Source: an uncultured Acidobacteriia bacterium (GTDB lineage Bacteria > Acidobacteriota > Terriglobia > Bryobacterales > Bryobacteraceae). Taken from it: a stretch of DNA of 64,000 nt. The DNA lies in assembly GCA_903851195.1 (NCBI GenBank), contig CAINNJ010000027.1, positions 102,744 to 166,743 of the forward strand, in the 5' to 3' direction. Made by a program: the position numbers and the translations under genes. Positions 32,157 to 40,681 of this stretch are shown piece after piece. Numbering within the stretch: position 1 is the stretch's first letter; the number at the start of each line of letters is the position of its first letter. The notes under the pieces are model-generated. The model saw only the letters and a program-made list of their open reading frames with translations. It did no database searches and was not told the DNA's origin.

Positions 32157-35100
32157 ATGACATTTCCCATGCGCCTCCGAACGCTTTCCGCCCTTTTCGC
32201 CCTGTCCGCGCTGCCTTTGGCCGGGGCCACCGACCCCGCTCTGGAGCGGCAGTTCTCGCAGACCGTGCAGCCGTTTGTCGCGAAATACTGTGTGGGTTGT
32301 CACAGCGGGACCACTCCCGCGGCTTCGCTCGATCTGAAGGCTTACACGAATACGGATCTGGTCATCCGGGACTATCCGAGATGGATGATCGTGCATGACC
32401 GGCTGGCGGCGAAGACGATGCCGCCGAGCGCGATGCCGGCTCCTCCCGCGGCGGATGCGAAGAAGGTCACGGATTGGATCGACGCGATGCGCGCGACGGA
32501 AACGCGGCGTCACGCCGGGGATCCGGGGCCCGTGCTGGCCCGGCGGCTGAGCAACTCCGAGTACAACTACACGATCCGCGATCTGACCGGCGTCGACATG
32601 CAGCCGACCAAAGAGTTCCCGGTGGATCCGGCGAATCTGGCCGGGTTCGATAATTCGGGCGAATCGCTGACGATGTCGGCGGCGCTGCTGAAGAAGTATC
32701 TGCAAGCCGCGCGCGAGGTGGGCGACCGCATGGTGCTGACGCCGGACGGGATCGATTTCGCGGCGCACCCGATGCTTTCGGAGACGGACCGGGACAAGTA
32801 CCCGATCCAGAGAATCGTCGATTTTTACAAGAGCCAGCCGACCGATTACGCCGATTATTTTCTGGCGGCGTGGAAGTACAAACACCGGGCCGCGCTGGGC
32901 AAGCCGAACGCGACGCTGGCCACGGTGGCGGCGGACGCGAAAATCAGCGCGAAGTACTTGCCGGTGATCTGGCAACTGATCGAAGAGCCGGCGGCGAAGG
33001 CGAGTGCGGAAGTGGGTCCGGTGGCGAAGTTGCAGGGAATGTGGAAGGCGCTTCCCGGTCCGGATAAGGGTGTCGCGCGCTCGCAGCAGCCGGAAACGCT
33101 GCGGGCGAAATGCGTGGAGATGCGGGAGTTCGTGATGCGGATCCGGCGCGACACGGCGATGCAGTTTGCGGCGCCCGTGGTGCGCGGATTGCCCGCAGGA
33201 TCGCAGCCTCTACTGAACTGGAAACTGCGGGCATTCGCGATGCACCGGCGGGAAAGCGATCCGGCTGCGCTGCGGAACGATACGGATCCGACGCCGGCGA
33301 TGCCGGTGATTCCGCGCTATCCGGGACTGCACCAGGAAGCGGCTCCGCGCTGGGCGGCACTGACTTTGAAGGCTCGTCTGGGGGATCCGGATCTGGTGGT
33401 TCCCGCGGCGCAGCGAAGCAAGTATGAAGCGGCGTTTGCGCGCTTCGCGACGGTGTTTCCGGATACCTTCTACATCACGGAGCGTGGCCGCTATTTCCCG
33501 GACGATTCCGAAGACAAAGGCCGCCTGCTGAGCGCCGGGTATCACAGCGTGATGGGTTTCTATCGCGACGATGCGCCGCTGATGCAACTGATTCTCGACG
33601 AGAAAGGCCAGAAACAACTGGACCGTCTCTGGGCGGAGTTCGATTACATCGCCGATTTCACGGCGCGCACGTTCGTGCAGTACTTCTTTAACCAGAGCGG
33701 CGAGGTGCTGGGCAAGGGCGCGGAAGCGGCGTCGCCCCGTCCGGCCGATCACGAAGTGACGGATGCGCCGGTGATTATGGGGCTGCGCGATCAGTATCTG
33801 GCGAAGGCGAAGGCGGATCCGAAGAGCGATCCCGTCGCGCCGGAAGCGATTCGCACGCACTTCGACGGCATCAATGCCACGCTGCGGGCGCTGGAAAAGA
33901 CCCGCGTGGACGCCGAAGGGAAGCATATGGACGCCGTGCTTCGGTTCGCGGCGCGCGCCTACCGCAGGCCGCTGACGAAGGCCGAGCGCGACGACATTCT
34001 CGCTTACTACCACAAGATGCGGGACAAGGACAGCCTGTCCCACGAAGAAGCGATTCGGGATTCGATCACCGGGATTCTGATGTCGCCGTATTTCCTGTAC
34101 CGGCTGGATCTGGATACACGTTCGGAAGGCGCGTCTTCGGGCGTGCAAAATGTGGCGCTGACCGCAGGCGGTGTTCGGCCGCTCTCGCCTTACGCGATTG
34201 CCAGCCGGCTGAGTTATTTCCTGTGGTCCAGCATGCCGGACGCGGAGCTGATGCGTCATGCGGAAGCCGGCGATCTGCGGCGTCCGGACGTTTTGCTGGC
34301 GCAGACACGCCGCATGCTGAAAGACGAACGGGTTCGAAATTTCGCGACCGAGTTCGCCGGTAACTGGCTCGATTTCAGGCACTTTGAAAACTACAACTCG
34401 GTGGATCGCGATCGCTTCCCGACCTTTACGAACGATCTGCGCGAGGCCATGTTCCAGGAGCCGATCCGCTTCATTCAGGATGTGATTGCGAACAACCGGT
34501 CGGTCCTGGACATGCTGTACGGCAAGTACACGTTCGTGAATCCGGTGCTGGCAAAGCATTACGGGATGCCGGAAATCAAAACGGACGGCAAACCGGGTGA
34601 GGACACGTGGGTCCGGGTGGACGACGCTGCCGCGTATAATCGCGGCGGGTTGCTGCCCATGGCGGTGTTCATGACCAACACGTCGCCGGGTCTGCGGACC
34701 AGTCCCGTGAAGCGCGGTTACTGGGTGGTGCACCGGTTGCTGGGAGAGGTGATTCCGCCGCCGCCGCCGGTGGTGCCGGAGTTGCCTCACGATGAATCGA
34801 AGACCGACCTGCCGTTGCGGGAAGTGCTGGCGCAGCACCGGGCGAATCCCGTCTGCGCGGGCTGCCACGCAAGGTTCGACGTTTTCGGGTTGGCGTTCGA
34901 AGGCTACGGGCCAACGGGCGAGGCGCGCACGAAGGATCTGGCCGGGCGCCCGATTGACGCGTCGGCGACGTTCCCGGGCGGCGTGCAGGCCTCTGGGATG
35001 ACTGGCGTGCAGTCCTTCATCCGCGAGCATCGCCAGAAGGATTTCATCGACGGCATGGCGAGGAAGCTGGTGTCCTACGCGCTGAACCGGTCTTTGCAGC

Positions 35101-35273
35101 TTTCCGACGAGCCGCTCGTAGACCGGATGGAGGCGGCGCTGGCGGCGAAAGATTACCGGTTTGACGCGATGGTGGAAGCGGTGGTGACCAGTCCCCAGTT
35201 CCTCAACCGGCGGGCGCCGGAGCCGGTTGCCAAACCTGTCGCGCGGTCGGCCGCCGTGGCCATGAACCGTTAG
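32157..35273 (+). CDS. Large secreted planctomycete-type cytochrome protein (DUF1587/1592/1588/1585 group)
   Basis: A 1038-residue exported protein. The signal peptide 'LRTLSALFALSALPLAGA' is followed by a heme-type motif in 'FVAKYCVGCHSGTTPAASLDL' (about residues 40-60). DUF1587-like 'RRLSNSEYNYTIRDLTG' comes next, then a DUF1595/1592-like core: 'FAARAYRRPLTKAERDDIL', 'GILMSPYFLYRLDL', 'LSPYAIASRLSYFLWSSMPD' and 'FAGNWLDFRHFENYN'. The end has DUF1588-like 'PGLRTSPVKRGYWV' with 'CAGCHARFDVFGLAFE' and DUF1585-like 'LVSYALNRSLQLSDEP'. These proteins are always paired with DUF1552/DUF1501 partners, as here. Function is unestablished; extracellular electron transfer or polymer attack is proposed by inference. 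Start 32157 or 32169. Confidence 0.88.
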   Translation: MTFPMRLRTLSALFALSALPLAGATDPALERQFSQTVQPFVAKYCVGCHSGTTPAASLDLKAYTNTDLVIRDYPRWMIVHDRLAAKTMPPSAMPAPPAADAKKVTDWIDAMRATETRRHAGDPGPVLARRLSNSEYNYTIRDLTGVDMQPTKEFPVDPANLAGFDNSGESLTMSAALLKKYLQAAREVGDRMVLTPDGIDFAAHPMLSETDRDKYPIQRIVDFYKSQPTDYADYFLAAWKYKHRAALGKPNATLATVAADAKISAKYLPVIWQLIEEPAAKASAEVGPVAKLQGMWKALPGPDKGVARSQQPETLRAKCVEMREFVMRIRRDTAMQFAAPVVRGLPAGSQPLLNWKLRAFAMHRRESDPAALRNDTDPTPAMPVIPRYPGLHQEAAPRWAALTLKARLGDPDLVVPAAQRSKYEAAFARFATVFPDTFYITERGRYFPDDSEDKGRLLSAGYHSVMGFYRDDAPLMQLILDEKGQKQLDRLWAEFDYIADFTARTFVQYFFNQSGEVLGKGAEAASPRPADHEVTDAPVIMGLRDQYLAKAKADPKSDPVAPEAIRTHFDGINATLRALEKTRVDAEGKHMDAVLRFAARAYRRPLTKAERDDILAYYHKMRDKDSLSHEEAIRDSITGILMSPYFLYRLDLDTRSEGASSGVQNVALTAGGVRPLSPYAIASRLSYFLWSSMPDAELMRHAEAGDLRRPDVLLAQTRRMLKDERVRNFATEFAGNWLDFRHFENYNSVDRDRFPTFTNDLREAMFQEPIRFIQDVIANNRSVLDMLYGKYTFVNPVLAKHYGMPEIKTDGKPGEDTWVRVDDAAAYNRGGLLPMAVFMTNTSPGLRTSPVKRGYWVVHRLLGEVIPPPPPVVPELPHDESKTDLPLREVLAQHRANPVCAGCHARFDVFGLAFEGYGPTGEARTKDLAGRPIDASATFPGGVQASGMTGVQSFIREHRQKDFIDGMARKLVSYALNRSLQLSDEPLVDRMEAALAAKDYRFDAMVEAVVTSPQFLNRRAPEPVAKPVARSAAVAMNR

Positions 35274-35288
35274 GCATGAATCGTTAAG
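35261..35288. repeat. 14-bp near-perfect tandem duplication over a stop codon
   Basis: CATGAACCGTTAGG (35261-35274) is followed directly by CATGAATCGTTAAG (35275-35288), with two differences. The first copy contains the TAG stop of the DUF1592-type gene and the second contains a TAA. Same layout as the repeats at 22439 and 43919. Confidence 0.75.
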
Positions 35289-35323
35289 AAAACCGAGATA
35301 GAGTAGAAGGAAAGGTGATTCGC

Positions 35324-36637
35324 ATGACCAGTTCCCGTATAACCCGTCGAACCGTTCTTCGTGGCGCCGGAGCCACGATGGCTCTGCCCTGGCTTCCGTC
35401 CCTGCACGCGCTGGCCGACACGCCTTCCGCGGGAGCGTTTCCGAAACGCTTCGCCGTGATGTTCCTCGGCAACGGCATTAACGAGGACCACTGGAGCGCG
35501 ACCGGCAACGGCGCGGAGATGAAGCTCAGCAAGACGCTGGAACCGCTGGAACCGCTGAAGAAGAAGATCAACGTCATCGACGGTCTGTTCAATAAAGCGG
35601 CGACGGGGCAGGGCATTCACCCGGCGCAGACGGGCTGCCTGCTGACGGGCGCGCACATCACCAAGGGCGCCATTATTCACTCCGGCGTCAGCGTCGATCA
35701 GATGATCGCGAGCCGGATCGGGGAGAGCACGCCGCAGTCGAGCATCGTGCTGGCCTGCGACCAGCCGATGACGGGGTACCACGAGACGAACTTCTCGATG
35801 GCCTACAGTTCGCATATCTCGTGGCAGACGCCCGAGTCGCCGGTGCCCGTGGAGATCTATCCCTCGCTGGCGTTCGACAATCTGTTCGAGAACCGCGGCA
35901 GCCTGCGCAATCTGAGCATTCTGGACCGCGTGCGGGACAGCGCGGAATCGCTGACGCGGAAGATCAGTTCCACGGACAAAGCGAAGCTCGACGAGTATCT
36001 GACGAGCGTGCGCGAGGTGGAGAAGCGCGTCGAGAGCATGCGGGCCACGAAGGACACGGCGGAAGATCAGGCAAAGGCGAAGAATCGCGGTTTGTTCACG
36101 ATGGATCGCCCGGCCAACGGTCTGCCCGAAGATCTGCGCGACCATGCGCGGCTGATGTGCGACATTATCGCGATCGCGTTCCAGACGGACAAGACGCGCG
36201 TGGCGTCGCTGATTATTTCGCGCGATCTTTCGGCCATGTACTATCCGTTCCTCGAAGTGAAAGACGGCCATCACAGCGCGTCGCACGATAACGCGTCGGC
36301 GGGTTATGAGCGCATCGCGCGGTTCCACGTGAGCCAGTTTGCTTATCTGGCGCAGAAACTGGACAGCATGCCGGAGGGCGACGGCACCGTGCTCGACCAT
36401 TCGTGCCTGATGTTCCTCTCGAACCTCTGGATCGGCAGGAAGCATGACAATACCCGTCTGCCCCTGCTGCTGGCGGGCGGACTGGGCGGCACGCTCGAGA
36501 CCGGGCGCACGCTGAACTTCGTCGGTCAGGCGGAAGAGAAGCGCAAGATGTGCAGCCTTTACCTTTCTCTGATGGATCGCTATGGGGTGAAGCTGGACCA
36601 GTTCGGAGACGCGCAGGAACGGCTGGAACGCATTTAA
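35324..36637 (+). CDS. DUF1552 family Tat-exported protein
   Basis: A 437-residue protein starting at ATG 35324, with AAAGG 7 bases upstream; a GTG at 35315 is the alternative. The Tat signal 'SSRITRRTVLRGAGATMALP' is followed by the DUF1552 blocks 'RFAVMFLGNGINEDHW', 'GIHPAQTGCLLTGAHITKG', 'SVDQMIASRIGE', 'FDNLFENRGSLRNLSILDRV', 'DKAKLDEYLTSVREVEKRV' and 'VKDGHHSASHDNA'. Such proteins accompany DUF1592-type cytochrome proteins in planctomycetes and acidobacteria and are folded before export. The fold resembles the alkaline-phosphatase-like DUF1501 group; the reaction is unknown. It is 50 bases downstream of its partner and probably in the same operon. Confidence 0.9.
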   Translation: MTSSRITRRTVLRGAGATMALPWLPSLHALADTPSAGAFPKRFAVMFLGNGINEDHWSATGNGAEMKLSKTLEPLEPLKKKINVIDGLFNKAATGQGIHPAQTGCLLTGAHITKGAIIHSGVSVDQMIASRIGESTPQSSIVLACDQPMTGYHETNFSMAYSSHISWQTPESPVPVEIYPSLAFDNLFENRGSLRNLSILDRVRDSAESLTRKISSTDKAKLDEYLTSVREVEKRVESMRATKDTAEDQAKAKNRGLFTMDRPANGLPEDLRDHARLMCDIIAIAFQTDKTRVASLIISRDLSAMYYPFLEVKDGHHSASHDNASAGYERIARFHVSQFAYLAQKLDSMPEGDGTVLDHSCLMFLSNLWIGRKHDNTRLPLLLAGGLGGTLETGRTLNFVGQAEEKRKMCSLYLSLMDRYGVKLDQFGDAQERLERI

Positions 36638-36707
36638 AGAGGCAGTTTCCGCACGGTGGAACGCGCGATGCACAGGTGTGTGCCTGTTCGTCTGACGCGT
36701 TCCCTTT

Positions 36708-38912
36708 ATGCTTGCTCAGGAAACCCCCTCTTCCAGGAATTTGAGCCGGAAGCCCAGGATCCGGGAAGGCTCTCCTTATCCGCGCGGCGCCACGTGGGAC
36801 GGCGCGGGCACCAACTTCGCGGTCTTCTCCGCGCATGCGACGAAGGTGGAAGTTTGTCTCTTCGACGACAGTGGCCGGGAAGAAGTGCAGCGCATCGTGC
36901 TGCCGGAATACACGGACCAAATCTGGCATGGTTACGTGCCCGATCTGTTGCCGGGCACCTTGTACGGCTATCGGGTGCACGGTCCTTACGAGCCGGAAGC
37001 CGGACACCGGTTCAATCCGAATAAACTGCTGCTCGATCCTTACGCGTGCGCCCACACCGGAGAACTGGTTTGGGATCCCGCGATTTTCGGTTACCAGATG
37101 GAGAGCGGCGACGACCTCACGTTCGATGAACGGGACAGCGCCCCGTTTGTGCCGCGCTGCGTGGTCGTCGACCCCGAGTTCGACTGGAGCGGCCGGCGCG
37201 ACCGCACGAAAATCCCCTGGGACGACACGATCCTCTACGAGTTGCACGTCGGCGGGTACACGGCACTGCATCCCGGCTTGCCGGATCACCTGCGCGGCAC
37301 TTACGCGGGGCTGGGCAGCGATGAGGTGGTGAAGTACATCAAGTCGCTGGGTGTGACGTCGGTGGAACTGATGCCGGTGCATACGTTCGTGAGCGACGGC
37401 CACCTGCTGCAGAAGGGACTCACGAATTACTGGGGTTACAACAGCATAGGCTTCTTTGCGCCGGATCCGCGGTATGCCGCCACTCCCAGGGAGAGCCTGC
37501 GCGAGTTCAAACAAATGGTGGCGCAACTCCACAATGCCGGCCTCGAAGTGATTCTGGACGTGGTTTACAACCACACGGCGGAAGGCAATGAACTGGGGCC
37601 GACGCTTTCCTTCAAAGGTCTGGACAACGCGAGTTATTACCGGCTCATGCCGGAACGGCCGCGTTATTACATCAACGACACGGGCACCGGGAACACGGTC
37701 AACGTGAGCCACTCCCGCGTGCTGCAAATGGTGACGGACAGCCTGCGCTACTGGGTGCAGCAGACGCATGTGGACGGTTTCCGGTTCGATCTCGGTACGA
37801 TTCTGGCGCGGGAGCCCAACGGCTTCGACAACCAGAGCGGCTTTCTGAAAGCCTGTAGTCAGGATCCCGTGCTGGGGGCCGTGAAGCTGATCGCCGAACC
37901 GTGGGACGTCGGCCCGGGTGGCTATCAGGTGGGCGCCTTCCCGCCGGGATGGGCCGAGTGGAACGGGCAATACCGCGATGACGTGAGAGACTTCTGGCGC
38001 GGCGAACTTTCGGGCAGTCTGCTGGCGGAGCGTCTCTGCGCCTCCTCGCGGCTGTTTCAGCATCAGGGCCGCAGACCATGGGCGTCGATCAACTTCGTGA
38101 CCGCGCATGACGGATTCACGCTGGCCGACACGGTGAGTTACAACCAGAAGCACAACGAGGCGAATGGAGAAGGGAACTGCGACGGGACCTCGGACAACCG
38201 CTCCTGGAACAGCGGCGCGGAGGGGCCGACGGACGATCCGGCCGTCCATGTGTTGCGGGGCCGGCAGATGCGCAATCTCTTCGCCACGCTGCTGCTGTCG
38301 CAGGGCACGCCGATGATCCTCGCGGGGGACGAGTTCGCGCGGACGCAGCAGGGCAACAACAATGCGTACTGCCAGGACAACGAGATCAGCTGGGTGGACT
38401 GGTCGCTGGCGACGGCGAATGCCGGGCTGCTGAAGTTCGTGCGGCGGCTGATTTCGCTGCGCCACAAATATCCGATCCTGCGGCGTAATCTGTTTCTGAA
38501 TGGTCTCTATATCGAGGATCTGGGTGTTCGCGACGTGACGTGGATCAATTTCGACGGTTCCCAGATGAGTGCGGACGACTGGCACAATCCCATGCTGCGG
38601 TCGTTCGGCATGCTGCTGGACGGCAGGGCACAGAGCACGGGAATCCGGCAGCGCGGAAAAGAAGCCACCATTTACATGCTGATCAACGGGCACTATGAAC
38701 AGGTGGCGTTCACCTTGCCGGAGGCGCCGGGCGGCTGTGAGTGGAAGCTGCTGCTCGACACGAACGAGGAAAGCAGCGGGGCTCCTCGGGGCGCCTTCGC
38801 GGCGGGACGAAGCTACACGGCGGCCGGGCGGTCTCTGGTCCTGTTCGTTCTGGAGCCGAATGCGGGCTGGACAGCCTGCGCCACTCCGGCGGCCGAATTG
38901 AAGCCCGCATGA
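36708..38912 (+). CDS. glgX: Glycogen debranching enzyme GlgX
   Basis: A 734-residue GH13 enzyme. The N-terminal CBM48 part contains 'PYPRGATWDGAGTNFAVFSAHA' (about residues 24-45). The catalytic (beta/alpha)8 domain has 'DVVYNHTAEG', nucleophile Asp in 'DGFRFDLG', acid Glu in 'LIAEPWDVG' and Asp in 'FVTAHDGFT'. It cleaves alpha-1,6 branches of glycogen or limit dextrin, giving linear maltodextrins for the TreY-TreZ pair encoded next. The start is uncertain: there is no ribosome binding site before ATG 36708. treZ overlaps its stop by ATGA, so the operon is translationally coupled. Confidence 0.93.
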   Translation: MLAQETPSSRNLSRKPRIREGSPYPRGATWDGAGTNFAVFSAHATKVEVCLFDDSGREEVQRIVLPEYTDQIWHGYVPDLLPGTLYGYRVHGPYEPEAGHRFNPNKLLLDPYACAHTGELVWDPAIFGYQMESGDDLTFDERDSAPFVPRCVVVDPEFDWSGRRDRTKIPWDDTILYELHVGGYTALHPGLPDHLRGTYAGLGSDEVVKYIKSLGVTSVELMPVHTFVSDGHLLQKGLTNYWGYNSIGFFAPDPRYAATPRESLREFKQMVAQLHNAGLEVILDVVYNHTAEGNELGPTLSFKGLDNASYYRLMPERPRYYINDTGTGNTVNVSHSRVLQMVTDSLRYWVQQTHVDGFRFDLGTILAREPNGFDNQSGFLKACSQDPVLGAVKLIAEPWDVGPGGYQVGAFPPGWAEWNGQYRDDVRDFWRGELSGSLLAERLCASSRLFQHQGRRPWASINFVTAHDGFTLADTVSYNQKHNEANGEGNCDGTSDNRSWNSGAEGPTDDPAVHVLRGRQMRNLFATLLLSQGTPMILAGDEFARTQQGNNNAYCQDNEISWVDWSLATANAGLLKFVRRLISLRHKYPILRRNLFLNGLYIEDLGVRDVTWINFDGSQMSADDWHNPMLRSFGMLLDGRAQSTGIRQRGKEATIYMLINGHYEQVAFTLPEAPGGCEWKLLLDTNEESSGAPRGAFAAGRSYTAAGRSLVLFVLEPNAGWTACATPAAELKPA

Positions 38913-40681
38913 TGACACAGCGTGTGAATCCGCATGGGCCGGTAGTGCGCGCCGACGGCACCGTGCGGTTTCGATGGTGGGCGCCGGGATGCAGGATGGC
39001 CTCGCTGGAGATCCTGGGAGAGTCCGCTCCGCTGCCGATGACGGCTTTGGGAAACGGCTGGTTCGAACTGGTGACGGAGCGGGCCGCGGCGGGTTCGCGC
39101 TACTGGTTCGTGATGCCGGACGGACGGCGCGTGGCGGATCCGGCTTCGCATTTTCAGCCGGACGATGTGCACGGGCCGAGCGAACTGATCGCGCCGATGT
39201 CCGCCGACACCGGGTGGGTGGGGCGTCCGTGGGAAGAGGCCGTGATCTATGAGCTGCATGTCGGGACGTTCACGCCGGAAGGCACCTTCCGCGCGGCGAT
39301 TTCGAAGCTGGACCATCTGGCGGCGCTGGGGATCACCGCGATTGAGCTGATGCCGATTGCGGAGTTCCCGGGCAAGCGGAACTGGGGCTACGACGGCGTG
39401 CTGCTCTATGCGCCGGAGGCCACTTACGGCCGTCCGGAAGACCTGCGGGCGCTGGTGGACGCGGCGCACGCGCGCGGTCTGATGGTGCTGCTGGACGTTG
39501 TCTACAACCACTTCGGGCCGGAAGGCAATTATCTGCATCTCTACGCGCCGGCCTTCTTTACGGAGAGGCATCACACGCCCTGGGGCGCGGCCATCAATTT
39601 CGACGGCGCGACCAGTGGGCCGGTGCGCGACTTCTTCATCCACAACGCGCTGTATTGGGTGGAAAGGTTCGGCATCGATGGCTTTCGTCTGGATGCGGTG
39701 CATCAGATCAAAGACGACAGTCCGAAGCACATCGTGGTCGAGATCGCGGAACGGGTGCGGGAGGCTGCGGGTGACAGGCCGGTGCATCTGCTTGTCGAGA
39801 ACGAAGAGAATCAGGCTGGCTGGCTGGAGCGGGATGCGGCGAACCGTCCGGCGGTTTGCACGGCGCAATGGAATGACGATGCGCATCATGTTCTGCATAC
39901 GGCGCTGACGGGCGAGGGCAAGGCTTACTACGCCGAGTACCTGGGCGATTCGGAGAAGCTGGGGCGCGCGCTGGCCGAGGGGTTCGCCTTTCAGGGCGAG
40001 ACGATGGAATACCGGGAGCGAGCCCGCGGCGAAGTTTCCGCGCATCTGCCGCCCACCGCGTTCGTGGCCTTTCTGCAGAACCACGATCAGATCGGCAACC
40101 GGGCGTTCGGGGATCGCGTGGTGACGGAGTCGTCTCGCGAGTCGCTCCGCGCGGCGGCCGCCGTTTACCTGCTGCTGCCGCAGATTCCGATGTTGTTCAT
40201 GGGGGAGGAGTGGAACACGTCGCGGCCGTTTCCGTTCTTCTGCGATTTCGGGTGCGACCTTGCGGACGCCGTGCGGAACGGGAGGCGCAGGGAGTTTGCC
40301 CGATTCCCGGAGTTTCAGGATCCCGCGCAGCAGGAGCGCATTCCGGATCCGCAGGCCAAGGCGACGTTCGAAGCCGGAAAGCTGCGCTGGGAAGAACTGT
40401 CGGAGCCCGATCACGCGGACTGGCTGGCCTGGTACCGGCGAATCCTCGCGGTGCGGCGGGAACGGATTGTCCCGCTGCTGCCGAAGATCCGTCGCGGCGG
40501 AAGCTATGAGGTGGTCGCGCCGGAAGTGGTGATCGTCCGCTGGGCTGTGGAAGGCGCGGGGGAGTTGGTCCTGGCGGCGAATCTCACGGGCGAAGGCACG
40601 CCTGGCTTTCCGTGTGTTACGGGCGAGCTGATCTGGGTGGAGGGAGACCGGGTCGCGTGGTGGCTGGAGCCCGGCGCATGA
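38909..40681 (+). CDS. treZ: Malto-oligosyltrehalose trehalohydrolase TreZ
   Basis: A 590-residue GH13 enzyme beginning at ATG 38909, overlapping the glgX stop. The N-terminal CBM48-like domain ('VRFRWWAPGCRMASLEIL') precedes the barrel with 'YELHVGTFTPEGTFRAAI', 'DVVYNHFGPEGNYL', nucleophile Asp in 'GFRLDAVHQI', acid Glu in 'LLVENEEN' and 'LQNHDQIGNRAFG'. These are diagnostic for TreZ, which releases trehalose from maltooligosyl-trehalose made by TreY. treY overlaps its stop by four bases. Confidence 0.95.
   Translation: MMTQRVNPHGPVVRADGTVRFRWWAPGCRMASLEILGESAPLPMTALGNGWFELVTERAAAGSRYWFVMPDGRRVADPASHFQPDDVHGPSELIAPMSADTGWVGRPWEEAVIYELHVGTFTPEGTFRAAISKLDHLAALGITAIELMPIAEFPGKRNWGYDGVLLYAPEATYGRPEDLRALVDAAHARGLMVLLDVVYNHFGPEGNYLHLYAPAFFTERHHTPWGAAINFDGATSGPVRDFFIHNALYWVERFGIDGFRLDAVHQIKDDSPKHIVVEIAERVREAAGDRPVHLLVENEENQAGWLERDAANRPAVCTAQWNDDAHHVLHTALTGEGKAYYAEYLGDSEKLGRALAEGFAFQGETMEYRERARGEVSAHLPPTAFVAFLQNHDQIGNRAFGDRVVTESSRESLRAAAAVYLLLPQIPMLFMGEEWNTSRPFPFFCDFGCDLADAVRNGRRREFARFPEFQDPAQQERIPDPQAKATFEAGKLRWEELSEPDHADWLAWYRRILAVRRERIVPLLPKIRRGGSYEVVAPEVVIVRWAVEGAGELVLAANLTGEGTPGFPCVTGELIWVEGDRVAWWLEPGA

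Noticed and set aside
36213-38918. A 901-codon open frame opposite glgX
   Set aside because: Same reason: the plus-strand GlgX frame is complete with all catalytic motifs.
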